Shown here in pieces: positions 48,661-61,500 of a stretch of DNA of 64,000 nucleotides. Made by a program: the position numbers and the translations under genes. Origin of the DNA: Panax quinquefolius (lineage: Eukaryota > Streptophyta > Magnoliopsida > Apiales > Araliaceae); contig CM035166.1 of the NCBI GenBank assembly GCA_020205615.1, positions 93,598,706 through 93,662,705 on the forward strand. Reading direction: 5' to 3'. Numbering within the stretch: the first letter of the stretch is position 1; the number at the start of each line of letters is the position of its first letter. The notes under the pieces were generated by a model that saw nothing but the letters and a program-made list of their open reading frames with translations, was not told where the DNA came from and made no database searches.

Positions 48661-49194
48661 CACCAATACTAATCCCTTAAATTAAGAAATCCTAATTGCA
48701 CTAATATTGTAAATAAATATGGAAAATGTATTATTTCTGTAATTATTTTATCTATGCACTATTATTATAATTATTTCTAAAAATGTACTAAAATATGTAA
48801 TTAATCCATAAAAGAATCGACCCATAAAACACAAAATATAATTTCGTCTCATGTAAATCTCAGTCAATCTATTGAAGGTATTTTGAGCAGGAGTGTGGGA
48901 TCTGCTCATAGCAAGTTTTTCTTTTTCGAAAGAAAATCTTTTTTAAAAATTTAAAAACGATGACAAAATTCTTTTTATTAAAAAACAATAATTTATTTTC
49001 TTTTTCCCACCCTTTCCAATCTCCATTTCCAAATTCCAAGCATAACCCCTCCCTGTTTATTTTATCGAGAAAAAAGATAGGAAACCACTCGATCAACATC
49101 TACAATAAATGGACGCGCGTAAGCTAACGTGTATTTTCTTACAAGACAAATAACGTGTTGTTATCTCTATAATCTTCCCTTTATATATATACTA
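48661..49194. other. Spacer without a recognised gene
   Basis: AT-rich. A 76-codon minus-strand frame (48869-49099) has low-complexity Lys/Phe composition and no recognisable motif. Confidence 0.5.
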
Positions 49195-49385
49195 GATGTG
49201 TTCCATGCCTCCGACACTGTATGGATAGTGGGCTTTATCCCTAACTTTGGACGGCTCAGATGATTTATTGAGTGAGCGAAAAATTCAAAATCATTTGTAT
49301 TTTATTATATAATATACTAACTGTGTCCCGTGCCTCCGACACTGTATGGACGTTAGGATTTATCCTAAACTTTGGACGGCACCTT
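49195..49385. repeat. Two partial units of the 30.6-kb dispersed repeat, inverted
   Basis: GCCTCCGACACTGTATGGA occurs at about 49208 and 49333, each followed by ACTTTGGACGG. Between them GATTTATTGAGTGAGCGAAA and TCATTTGTATTTTATTA are the reverse complement of the units at 30628-30992. Confidence 0.78.
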
Positions 49386-49496
49386 CATGATCATCATAAA
49401 AAAAATAATAAGAAACTATCACCATCTCCATAGAATTCCAACTTACTAAAAAATTGTACTGTAAGTGTGAATGTCGTGGTCATATGTTAGTTGTGA

Positions 49497-50430
49497 TTGT
49501 AACAACCTGTGTCAAATTCCGACTTCGTAACAAATTTTTGGTTTAATTTTAAGTCCGAATCGAATCAAATCCATCCAAATCCAAATAAGGCCTTAAACTA
49601 CTAGCCCAATAGTATCTTCTTAGGTCATCTTAGCCCACCACAAGTTCATCCAAAAGGTCATGACTGAAAGTGGACTAAGATGAGCCAAGTGATGTTATTG
49701 GGCTAGTGGTTTAAAGCCTTATTTGGATGAGTTTGATTCGATTCGGACTTGGAATTTGAACTAAAATGTGTTCCGGACTCGAAATTTTATTCGGGTTGTT
49801 ACATATGGTATCAGAGCCGATTCTCGAAAGCTTGGGTCGGGTTATTCGATTGGGTTGCCGAATGTGGGGAGACGAAAGCTGGTGGTATTATCTCACAATG
49901 GAGAGAGGTCCGGAAGTGGAGACACGAAGCCAGTTGGTATTATCCTACAATGGCTAGAAAGACAAAGATCTGTGGACCGTTTGTGTGATCGATTTTGACG
50001 AGACGTCAAAAATCTGAGTGAGTGAGCTTGTTACACCCCAATCCCACATCGAATATGGGAAAAAATTGTTTGTATATAATGAATTAAGTTACTAACAATA
50101 GTACATTCAGTCATGACCTTTTAGGTGAGCCTGTGGTGGACTAAGATGACCCAATAATATATTATTGGGCTAGCGATTTAGGCTATGTTTGGATGGATTT
50201 AATTTGATTCTGACTTGAAATTTGACCCAAGATTTGTTCATAATCGGGATTTGACCCGGGTTGTTTTGGTGTCTATATTATGAGAAAAATTTGTCTATAT
50301 AAGAAATCAAGGTACTAACAATAGTACCTTCAGTCATGATCTTTTTGGTGAGCCTGTGGTGAACTAAGATAACCCAAGAAGATACTATTGGGCTAGTAGT
50401 TTAAACCATATTTGGATGGATTTAATTATC
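49497..50430 (+). mobile_element. Rearranged TRIM-like miniature LTR element
   Basis: A direct LTR piece ends GGGTTGTTACA at about 49803, followed by ATGGTATCAGAGCC, a perfect iMet primer site (49807-49818), and about 215 bp of non-coding interior. A 3' LTR then begins TGTTACACCCCAATCCCACA at 50032 and ends at about 50265. Left of the direct piece lies an inverted LTR copy (about 49497-49663, starting TGTAACAACC); right of the 3' LTR is a third partial copy (about 50280-50430). Shared words are AGTCATGA.CTTTT, GGACTAAGATGA and ATTGGGCTAG. It has no coding capacity; open frames at 49749-49998 are incidental. Confidence 0.8.
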
Positions 50431-50453
50431 ACAAAAAATTGTTCTAACTGATA

Positions 50454-50708
50454 CTCCCTCCATTCCACAAAAAGAGTCTCACTTGACTTTGATCCTAGTT
50501 AGGTTGTGAAATTGTAGTATTCAAATTGCGATATGAATTTATTTTCATTTAAAAAAATAATTTTGTACTTAGTAATAATAACTTTTAAGTGGTTTACAAT
50601 GTTAACTATTGCATTAATCAAAATCAAATAAATTCAGGTCATGAATCTATGATTTCGTAGATTGACTAGAAAAAATCAAATATGACTCTATTTGTGGGAC
50701 GGAGGGAA
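50454..50708. mobile_element. Stowaway-type MITE
   Basis: 255 bp with inverted ends CTCCCTCCATTCCACAAAAA and, from the other side, TTCCCTCCGTCCCACAAATA, flanked by TA (50452-50453 and 50709-50710). Ends, size and TA duplication are those of non-autonomous Tc1/mariner elements. Non-coding. Confidence 0.9.
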
Positions 50709-51034
50709 TATAAAATAGGCATGTGATTTGGATTACTCGTTAAATTAGCTTTTCCCATTTCCCTTGTATCCCAAGTGATACACATATACTCAGGAGCGGT
50801 CCTGCATTAAGTTTATATTACCTTTTCTACAGTTGCACCACACACTTTTTTCTAGCATATATTTCCATGAAAATAGTGTCAGGGTTTATCTTATGCAACA
50901 CCATCAATTATCATATTGATACCTTCACTTGTAAGTTTTTCCTTTGCCGTGAATGCAGATTGTTGTAAAACTTCTTTTTTTCACAAACATGAAGAAAATG
51001 ATTCAAATGCATGAATTATGACGAATTCAATGTG

Positions 51035-51473
51035 TGTTAGAATATAAGATCACACGCACACAAACGATAGAGAATTAAGAAGAACACAAGAGATTTACGT
51101 GGTTCCTCAATTTGGGTACTCCACAGGCAATTTGTTGTTTATTGATGATTTCTTGGTTACATAGAGCTTTACAAATAGTATATATATCTACTAATCCTAT
51201 TTCAACCCTACTTCACATTATGTTCAATTACCCATAATGACATTTTCAATTAACAACCCAGAAAAACTCTGCTCGTCGACCGACGCGGCCCGCGCCGCTC
51301 ACAGGCACAACATGGCGCCCACGCTATCTGGACAGTAGCTCCTCCAGTATCGGCGCGCCCGCGCCACTACAAGCCTTACCCAGCGCACCCCGCGCCACCA
51401 GCAGAAACTCGGCACCCCCGGCGACCTTCGGTGCAACCCTGACTTCTATATTATGAGTCACAAGTTCCCAACA
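51035..51473 (-). mobile_element. Solo LTR (Ty1/copia-like) with GC-rich core
   Basis: Starts TGTTAGAATA, ends TTCCCAACA, and is flanked by an exact ATGTG duplication (51030-51034 and 51474-51478). On the minus strand it contains GAACCACGTAAATCTCTTGT, usual near the 3' end of plant copia LTRs, hence the strand call. 51275-51430 is strikingly GC-rich (GACGCGGCCCGCGCCGC, CAGCGCACCCCGCGCC) in an AT-rich window. No internal region remains, so it was probably left by LTR-LTR recombination. Confidence 0.88.
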
Positions 51474-51478
51474 ATGTG

Positions 51479-52537
51479 TTTTCTCATGTTAGTTGATTGG
51501 GTAGTGCTTTTTGTTGTGCTTTTGGAAAACCAGCATTAACTGTCATTTCTTTCCCTTCTAAAAGTTCTGACCATTTACATGTTATAGTTTCATGACCTAT
51601 TATTTCGGGTGATAATTTCCTTCAACTATTATTTCGGTTGATAACTTTTCCTAGAGCCAGGTCATCTCGTAAAGCACACCAATTAAACCTTTCTTTGCTA
51701 TGTCTCCAACCCTATCAATCTTTCATCTTTCCCTACTCATAGTATTGTTATTAGTGGTGACATCAATCTTTCTCACTGGTACAGCTATTTATCTTTGCTG
51801 CACATGCTCAAACCATTGTAGTCTATTTCACTTAACTCAATCTTTTTTTGTGTCACTAGTACCATGTCAAGTATGTAAGGTCTCCTTTTATCTTTTATTA
51901 TTGTTTGTCTTATATAGTACATGTCAGTCTCAGAGTCCGCATGTTGGTCTCACTGAATTCAGTAAAACCTATTCTCATTGTCCATTTTATATGGTCTCCT
52001 TCCCTTTTCTAGATATACCAAAACTATCTCAGATTTGAATGTAAAGTTGTATAAGATCTAGTTATTTACTTGTATTAGCGTTTTGGCTATGAATATGCGT
52101 AAGGTTAGGAACCCATCAACTCACCACATATCATGTCAATTGTAAATTTCCATGACCGGTGGAATTTGAACATGGCATGGTCTCCTTAGTTTCTTCAAGC
52201 GCGAGATATTCTAATGGGGATTTTGGGGACATCTAACTGGGATTGACAGGGTACTTATAGTCGTGCGTACTCTGTCTTACTGCTGGTCATAGTTGATTTA
52301 TAGAAAGTTAGAAACTCTTCATTTAAGTTTCATTAGCATGCACCTATCAAACTAAATTTACAGAACCACTTCTCGGCTTCATCAGCCTGCTTTAGCTCTA
52401 TGAGCAATGGGATATTTTTGCTCTCAATACATAGCTGCATTCACTACCACTTGGCAACTAATTTATCTAAAACAATCTTATAAGCTTCTATTGACCTGTA
52501 CTTACAGTTTCTGTAGTACAATCTTAAGTTGAACAAA
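51479..52537 (+). promoter_or_regulatory. Upstream region of the GPRP gene
   Basis: No recognisable gene. A 112-codon frame at 51700-52038 is hydrophobic and Cys-rich but shows no family motif and stays unassigned. The last bases before the start codon read GAACAAAATGG, a fair plant initiation context. Promoter limits cannot be set from sequence alone. Confidence 0.4.
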
Positions 52538-55500
52538 ATGGACGGTGGAGAGCATAATAACAATGACAAAGGCCTGTTCTCATCTCTTGTTGGATATGCT
52601 GCTGGGCACGGGCACTACCCTCCGGCCCCTGGGGCATATCCTCCTCAAGGATATCCTTATCTTCCACAAGGCTATCCACCAGCTGGATACCCTCCACTAC
52701 CCAGTGGATACCCACCAGCTGGATACCCGCCCCTGGGTGGATACCATCCACATGCATATCCTCCCCCGGGTGGATATCCGCCAGCAGGTTATCCTGGTCC
52801 ATCAGCTGCACATCATTCAGGTAATCTTTGTGAAGAAACTTTTTAGCATCTCACCTTGCTAATATAGTTGTGTGCATATAAAATGTAATTCATTTGATTC
52901 CTTCTAATTATCTTTGTTGGAAAATAAAAATGTCCAGAAGTTGAACCCTTAATTTTTGGTGATTGCAAGCCAAAAAGGACCTAATAATAGAATTACTTGA
53001 AGCTATTCTAGTATCTTATTAACAGTCTTATAATATTCTTGTTTGGAATTGTCAAATATAAGAGCTCTGGATGTATATGACACTAAATGTGTTGTGATCT
53101 TCACGACTTGTTAAAAATGCTCCAGACATATTGGTGAGAAGAAAATACACTAGGAACTTACTAAACATTCTGTTGCTATGTTTGCCCAGTGTTTTTGTGT
53201 ACTTAATTTGTATTGTATCCACCAAGAAGGTTCTTATTGTTAGGTTTGTAATATTCAAGAACGCAATCAAATTGCATAAAAAGTGCGGAAACGTGTAAAA
53301 ATCAGAGTTTAAAAAATTTTACAAACCATATACCCGGATCACCCTTTACGATAATTATTAATTAAACGAAAAGATATGAAGAACAAAATCATACCTCAAG
53401 ATTCGAAACTTCCTCGACAAGTTCACCTCCAATCCTTTTCGCTCAACTTGAATCCACCGGGTTTGGGTTCCTTCCTTTGATCAACGTTAATGGCCAAATG
53501 TTTGGCCTCTAGAGGTGATCCACCAAGGAAGAAGAATTTTCAAGAAGAAGGGTATTAGCTCAAACCCTAGTTTTTCCTATCTCAGATAGAAAAAGGCGTC
53601 TTCTCCAAATAAATTGGAATTATGTCAGATATTATTAATATCCGATATAAGACTTCTCTTATAAAAATATCAAGTAACCCTATTAAAAATAAGGTATTAT
53701 TTAATTAAACTCTTTTAATTAAATGGGCTCCCTAATCTTATTAGGGATAATTAATTAAACTCTTTTAACTAATTTTTCCTCCTAATCCTATTAGGAATTA
53801 ATGAGAGTACTTATATTAAATTAATTTCTAAACTCTTTTAGAAATTAAAATAATAATAATTGTAATAATATTAATAAGACTCCTCTTATTAATTTATATT
53901 TAATATTTCTAAAATATTAAATAATAAATATTAAGCTATTTAATTTATTCTATAACCATAGATTAAATTAAATATACATAACATATTATTACGATTATGC
54001 CATTAACTTCTTAAATAATTATTCTTCCTTTTATGGTGTGTAATTTTTAGGTTCTCCATATTAAACCCACACCATGAATAAATCAATTAGAATAATTTAA
54101 TCTTATTTAAATAAATAAATTAAATAATTAATTTATTTAAATAAATAATATTTATTCTATAATAGGGATAAGCCTCCCTCAAGCGATCAACGACTTTCCA
54201 GGATAATATAGATTTCAACATTAATCATTAAAGAACCTTTTGAGTAAATAGTTACCAAATGACAATTCAATCCTTCCACCATACAATGTCCCAATTAAAT
54301 ATAAGACATGTAATTCATCACAAGTCTTATTTTATTTAATTATATGTATTTCGATCCTTAAACGCACAACTCCAAATAATGCAAATTAGAAACTCCTTTC
54401 TAATTTCATTCCGCCTCTGCCAAGGACTCACCGGGTTTGTCATTTATCGAATCACATAGACATTTCTCTTCTTTATTAGAAGTGGTAGATTCTTTATCGA
54501 TCATATATTATCTCCATGCACAACTTGTTATACCCAAGCATACCCTTTGATATACCCTAAGGGTCTTAAGGAATAAGTCAAAGTATAACTCATCATACAC
54601 AAGATACTATGATGATCTCAAGTCCAAGGATCACTTGTCTTACTATCACTACAGAATTCCTATCGACAGCAAGTAAAACTCCATTAGGTATTCCTTAGCG
54701 AGCCACATTCAAAGGAACTTATTCTCTAATAAGCACCTACATACTTGCTTTAGTGTCTCCACACAAATGATCATGAGATCAATCATCCTCATCCAATGAA
54801 AGCAAGTTAACGTATGTACCAATCTATCCTGATTTACTAATCCCCAATTTAGTAATCCAACGATTGGGAACTATTTTAGTTTTAAGCTTTCTAAGAATTT
54901 AGATCTAATTAGAATGATCATCATCATTATTCTAAAAGCATTGCTTAAAACTATGGGTTTATCACATATTATAAAACAAAGATCATGTAGATAATTAAAA
55001 GCCTTTAATAAATTAATACTTTTTATTAATAAATGAATAAGATTGTTACAAAGTATATGCTTTATCATCAAACATGATTGGCTTGTGTGCATATTACTTT
55101 CAATCTCCCACTTGCACTAAAGCCAATCGCCATTGTATCTTATACTCTTCTTCTCTAAGTGACGCATTATCCTGGTCCGTTGGATAAGCTTTAGTTAATG
55201 GATATGTAATGTTGTTTTTGAGAGTCCACCATCTCTATAGTGATTTCCCATCTTTCAATGATTCTTATAATCAAATGAAAGTGCCACAACACATGTTTAG
55301 ATCCAAGATGAGACTTAGGAACGATTCCTAGTTACAGAATGAACTTTTAATCCAAACAATCAACTTGCGGCTTCATTTATAGCTATATACTTTGTCTTTA
55401 TCACTAAACCAAAGAACTCTTTTGCTATTTGGAACCTTTCCAATTCTTCGCACCAACTGCTCAAGATAACGCTTACCTTAAAGTGGATTTTTCTCGTCGT

Positions 55501-58500
55501 CTTGGTCCATCCTCGAAAAACTTGAGTCTCATAAGCCTTCTAGTTTTAATTAAGACCCACCATGAATATGATCACATCCTTAGTGCTTGGGTTAAGCACT
55601 TTAAGATGTTTTTCACTGACTCATAGTGAACTTCTCCATAATATGACTGATCAACATCAGGTCTCGTACATTTCATTGCATACATGATTGTCACTCATGC
55701 GACCTCTCTTTTCAGGAGTCTGTGGGGACTATTAGGAGAGATACACTCCAAAGCTCATCGACATGAGACATCTCTTGGAGTTTGCCATGCTAAACGACTT
55801 TAGCATCAAATGAATATACATTCCTTGGGTTAAGTTGAGCATCCTTTTAAATCTATCTATATAGATTTGCATCCCCAATAATGATACTCTTCCCAAATCA
55901 TTCATGGAGGATTGTTTAGACAACTTTATCTTTACTGATTGTAGTATTGGTATGTAATTCCTCATCCGTAGTATATCAACATATAATACTAGAAATTTCA
56001 AGATGCTCCCACTAACCCTTTTGTACACACTAAAACTCTTACCTCATCGTATGTAACTCGGATCATCATCTTCTGACGACGTACCTCATCATCATCATCC
56101 ATGATGAATCCATACCTCCTAGGTATCTTGGTGACTATTCCGTTTTTATTTATTCTATAGTAGTATACAATAGGTCATCTATAGGTTCCTCTTATTTGAC
56201 TTATAGTGTTTTGTGGTTCTTGAACTCTTCAAGATCTATTATCCTCCTACTAGCCCCTTTTAATGATAAACACCTTTATCTTAGAAGGCGCTGTGTTTTC
56301 GTAACAAACACCTTTTGCTAAGTAGGATTATAGAACATATACCCTAAACTTACTTTAGGATGTCCCACAAATCTGTATTTGTCAAATCTTGTCCCAAGCT
56401 TATCCTTTGAAACCTTTTCACATAAGTTGGACAACCCCTTATCTTAACATACTTAAGATTAGGAATCCTCCCTGTCCATAACATTTATGGAGTCTTGGGG
56501 CTTAATTTTGAGGTTACCTTTTCATAGATATGTAGCCATTTCTAGGACATGATCCTAGAAGGATACTGGAATGTCGGTAAAATAATTATGGACCGCACCA
56601 TGTCCAACAAGGTACAATTTTTCATTCAGATACATCAATCAATTATCACAGATCGGATGTATCCATTATGAGAAAACCATTTGAGATGATCTAGAAACTT
56701 ATTGCACAAGTATTTATTCCTTGATCTAATCAAAGAATCTTAATACATTGCCAATTTGTTTCACTTCTGAATTCTTTGAACCTTTCAAATAATTCATACT
56801 TGTATTTTAGCAAATACATACATTCAACTCTTTGAATGATCATCTCCTTTTCTTATACTAGTTTGTTCAATATGCAAAATTATTTTCATGTAAGTCAAGT
56901 ATACAAAATTTATTAAGTAATATTCCAGCTTCTATACAAAACATTATTATTATAAATAGAACAACAATTGTTCTTAATTATAATACCAAAGATTTCATTG
57001 TCAAACAATAAAATGGAAATAATATTTTAACAAGAACTGGAATACAATAACAACTTATTTACTTAATAGATTTACCGTAGGCATTGCTAAACTATAAGTT
57101 TCGTGGCTAATATGGCAACCTTTGTTACATTTCCACATATAGGATTACTTATATTTGTTTAGCTTTCTACTTCTGTTGGTCCCTTCATAAATCTATATTT
57201 ATGATAACCAAAGTCGGTATCCAATACCCAAGTAGAACCTTGACTTAAAGAAAAATTATTTTAAATCATGAACAAATTTGTATTTGTAACCAAAACTTCA
57301 CTAAGCTTCTTTGGTTAGCCTCTGCGCAAGATGCTTCTCGCGGTTTCTTTCCAAAGTCCAAAGCTTATTGCGGTGGAAGCAAACTCCTTTGCTATCCGTG
57401 ATCGCTTTTGCTCTTATTATCCTTTGTTTTATGCCTTTCTATTTACCTTCTTTGAATCGCTCTTCTTTTCGTAAGATCCTTTGACCCTACCACCAAGAAG
57501 ACTTGATCTTTCTTGGTTGGAAAGTGACTCTCAACATTTTTCAATATGTTAAGCAAATCAATGTAGGTCGATATCTAGCTTGTTCATATAAAAAATTCAC
57601 AACAATTGTGAAAGGAGTCCGGGAGTGAGTGCAAGATCAAATCTTGGCTCAACTCTCCATCCATGACAAAACCAGTTGTCCTAATTGATCAATCAAATTG
57701 ATTATGTTAAGAACTTTTTGTCTGTACTATAGTGCCATTGGCCATTCTAGATCGGAAGAGCTCCTTAGATATCTGATATCTATCAGTCCTACTTTCCTCA
57801 CCATCAACTACTTGATGTGCAGGAATATAGTAGGAACATCCATAGTTTCATGCTGACGCTGAAGCTCGTTACTCATGGATGCGAGCATGGTGCATTGAGC
57901 CAACTGTGCATCATCTTGTCACTTTCTAAAAGTAGCAATCTCTTCCTCAGAGGCATTGTCTCGCAACCATTGCGAGGGATAAAGCGATATGACATAAGAT
58001 AGCTTTTTCAACTATGAGAACTATTCTCAAATTCCTTAACCAATCCGCTTAATTCTTGGCCAAAGTTAATTTAGCATCTAATATGCTTCACAAAGATAGT
58101 AATTTTAGACATTGTAAAATTTCAGAAATGAATTTGTAATTAACAATATTTTAACATACATTCTTTTATTAATTACCAAAATAAATTAGGTCTTATTTTA
58201 AATTGGTATCTCCCACTATTTTCTTCAAACTATATTACCCTCACTTATATAGTTCGACAAAATCTAATTAAAGATTTGCTAGTGAGAATAAGGATCCCAT
58301 TTCAAATTTATATAGCCTTGTGGTGACACAACAAACTATATATAAATAAATAGGTGTAACAACTTTTTGTCAATTACATCAACTATGAAACTCCTTTTCT
58401 TTTACCTCTTAGATTATTTTGATCAAGTGGTGGCACATCCGAATCAAAATTATCCAAGTTAAGTCCGACCTAGCACTCCATATATTCAAAAAAGAAAAAT

Positions 58501-61500
58501 ATCATCCTTGTGGTGACACAACAAAATAATATTGTTCAATTTTCTTTATAAGCATCAAATGTGATAAATTAACATCTTAAATACTTAATACATGCCTTTG
58601 TGGTAACACAACAAACTCATATTAAATATTTAATACTCTATTAATTTTACCATGCTAGAAAGGCGTACGCTCGATATTCTAAATATCTTTGAACGCTTAG
58701 GACTTAATATAAAAATTGAGGGTTTGTTATTAATTTGTCTCATCTTGTTTAGCGGCGCATTTATATATATATATAAAAATACGCGTCATATTAATGAACA
58801 TGCGAAGCATGTTTGCATAATATATAATATATATAGTATAAGCATGCACATATATGTAATACTATATTCTACCCAATTGATTATGGACTTTTATTCTAGT
58901 TTGGTTCACTAGAGCCACCAAGTGAACCAAAAGGTCAAACCTAAAGGGTGCAAGAAATAATATTTAAATATAACTATTATATTTAAACTCGGCTCCATTA
59001 CAAACTAGTCTTCAGCGCTCCTTGCTCATTCGTTGATCTCTAATTTTCAAAATTAATTCTAACTATTCCTATTACATAACTATTTTAAAATAAATAGAAA
59101 CCTTGATCGCTAAATAAGGGAAGTACATAGAGAGAGATAGAATTTACATTCGTAAAAAATTAGAGAAGACGAGGTCTTGCAGACCTCATTTAATAAAACT
59201 CATACATTCATGCATCCAACTAAAATAAAATCCAATCATATCGTCAATAGTCCATAATCAATCCCATTTATTATCATACACATCACCATATGCATCAATA
59301 AATAACATCCATCTTATGAATAATAAACATTTAATATATATATTGATATCATTTAATGGGCAAATTTAGTTAGTATAAAATCTATTTTGAATCAAAATAA
59401 ACTCCTTTATTTTAATCCAAATTTAAATCAAAATAAAACTATTTTATTTTAATTTATCCAATTTTGAATAAAATAAACTATTTTATTTTAATCAAAATCT
59501 TTAATCAAAATAAACTCCTTTATTTTAATTAATTATGGAATCCAATTCCATGTAATAAAAAAAAAATTATTAAAGGAAACACGGATTATCTTTCCTATTC
59601 ACAAATAAACTCCTTTATTTTGAATAATATGAAATCTTATTTCATATTTAAATAAACTCCTTTATTTAAGGAAACACGGATTTTCTTTTCCTATTCACAA
59701 ATAAACTCCTTTATTTTTGAATAATATGAAATCTTATTTCATATCTAAATAAACTCCTTTATTTAAGGAAATTAGGATTCTTTTTCCTATTCACAAATAA
59801 ACTCTTTTATTTTTGAATAATATGAAATCTTATTTCATATCTAAATAAATTTCTTTATTTAAGAAACATGAAATCCAATTTCAACTCTAATTAGTTATCA
59901 TGGAATCCAATTCCAACTCTAATTAGTTAGCATGAAATTTAATTTTAAAATTAAAATAAACCTATTATTTTAAAATTAAAATAAACCTTTTATTTTAATT
60001 ATAAAATTATTGAGAATAATATATTATATATATATATAATATATATATAAAATAACCGAATATTCCACGTTGTGGCCGTGGAGACCTGGGCTCGGATCCC
60101 ATTTAATTAACCCACGTGAATAAGCTTACAGTCATGCAAAATAAAAAACCGTGGCTTTTTAAAAATGACCAAGTCATTCGGCCATATATAAAAATCATCC
60201 TGAGACATCCTTTGATTACCACGAATCAGCAGCTTGTTTTGCAATTTCGCGATTTTTTTTTTAATAAATTTTATACAATAAAATTATGCCCAATTAAATT
60301 ATTCTAAATACATATCAATATACATATCAAATCTGAACAATTAATAATTCGCATAAAGGTTTGGCTTTGATACCACTGTTAGGTTTGTAATATTCAAGAA
60401 CGAATCAAATTGCATAAAAAGTGCGAAACGTGTAAAAATCGAGTTTAAAAATTTTACAAACCATATACCCGGATCACCCTTTACGATAATTATTAATTAA
60501 ACGAAAAGATATGAAGAACAAAAATCATACCCTTGAAGATTCGAAGCTTCCTCGCACAAGTTCACCTCCAACCTTTTCGCTCAACTTGAATCCACCGGGT
60601 TTGGTTCCTTCCTTTGATCAACGTTAGCCACCCAAATGTTTGGCCTCTGAGGTGATCCACCAAGGAAGAAGAATTTTCAAGAAGAAGGTATTAGCTCAAA
60701 CCCTAGTTTTTCCTATCTCAGATAGAAAAGGCGTCTTTCTCCAACAAATTGGAATTATGTCGTATATTATTAATATCTAATATAAGACTTCTCTTATAAA
60801 GATATCAAGTAACCCTATTAAAATAAGGTATTATTTAATTAAACTCTTTTAATTAAATGGGCTCCTAATCTTATTAGGGATAATTAATTAAACTTATTTA
60901 ACTAATTTTCCTCCTAATCCTATTAGGAATTAATGAGAGTACTTATATTAAATTAATTTCTAAACTCTTTAAAATTAAAATAATAATAATTGTAATAATA
61001 TTAATAAGACTCCTCTTATTAATTTATATTTAATATTTCTAAAATATTAAATAATAATATTAAGCTATTTAATTTATTCTATAACCATAGATTAAATTAA
61101 ATATACATAACATATTATTACGATTATGCCATTAACTTCTTAAATAATTATACTTCCTTTTATGGTGTGACTCTTTACGTTCTCCATATTAAACCTATTT
61201 GTAATAAATCAATTAGAAACAATTCTAATCTTATTTAAATAAATAAATTAAATAATTAATTTATTTAAATAAATAATATTTATTCTATAATAGGGATAAA
61301 GCCTCACTAGCGATCAACGACTTTCCGTATAATATAGATTTCAACATTAATCATTAAAGAACCTTTGAGTAAATAGTTATCAGATAATTCAATCCTTCCA
61401 CCATACAACGTCCCAATTAAATATAAGACATAGAATTCTTCACAAGTCTTATTTTATTTAATTATATGTATTTCGATCCTTAAATGCACAACTCAAATAA

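Noticed and set aside
49749..49998. Three overlapping plus-strand frames of 63-79 aa
   Set aside because: They cover the primer site and interior of the TRIM-like element and share no motif with proteins.
51700..52038. 112-aa hydrophobic, Cys-rich frame
   Set aside because: No recognisable family, no splice context, and low-complexity Ser/Leu/Phe composition; it could be chance and is mentioned only within the upstream region.
52524..52811. Antisense 95-aa frame opposite GPRP exon 1
   Set aside because: Shadow of the YPP repeats on the other strand.
52545..52862. Second plus-strand frame across GPRP exon 1
   Set aside because: The frame at 52529-52846 carries the family-specific YPP repeats and joins exon 2 in phase; this one does not.
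58652..58912. 86-aa plus-strand frame
   Set aside because: In the AT-rich leader of the minus-strand copia element, with no motif; probably chance.
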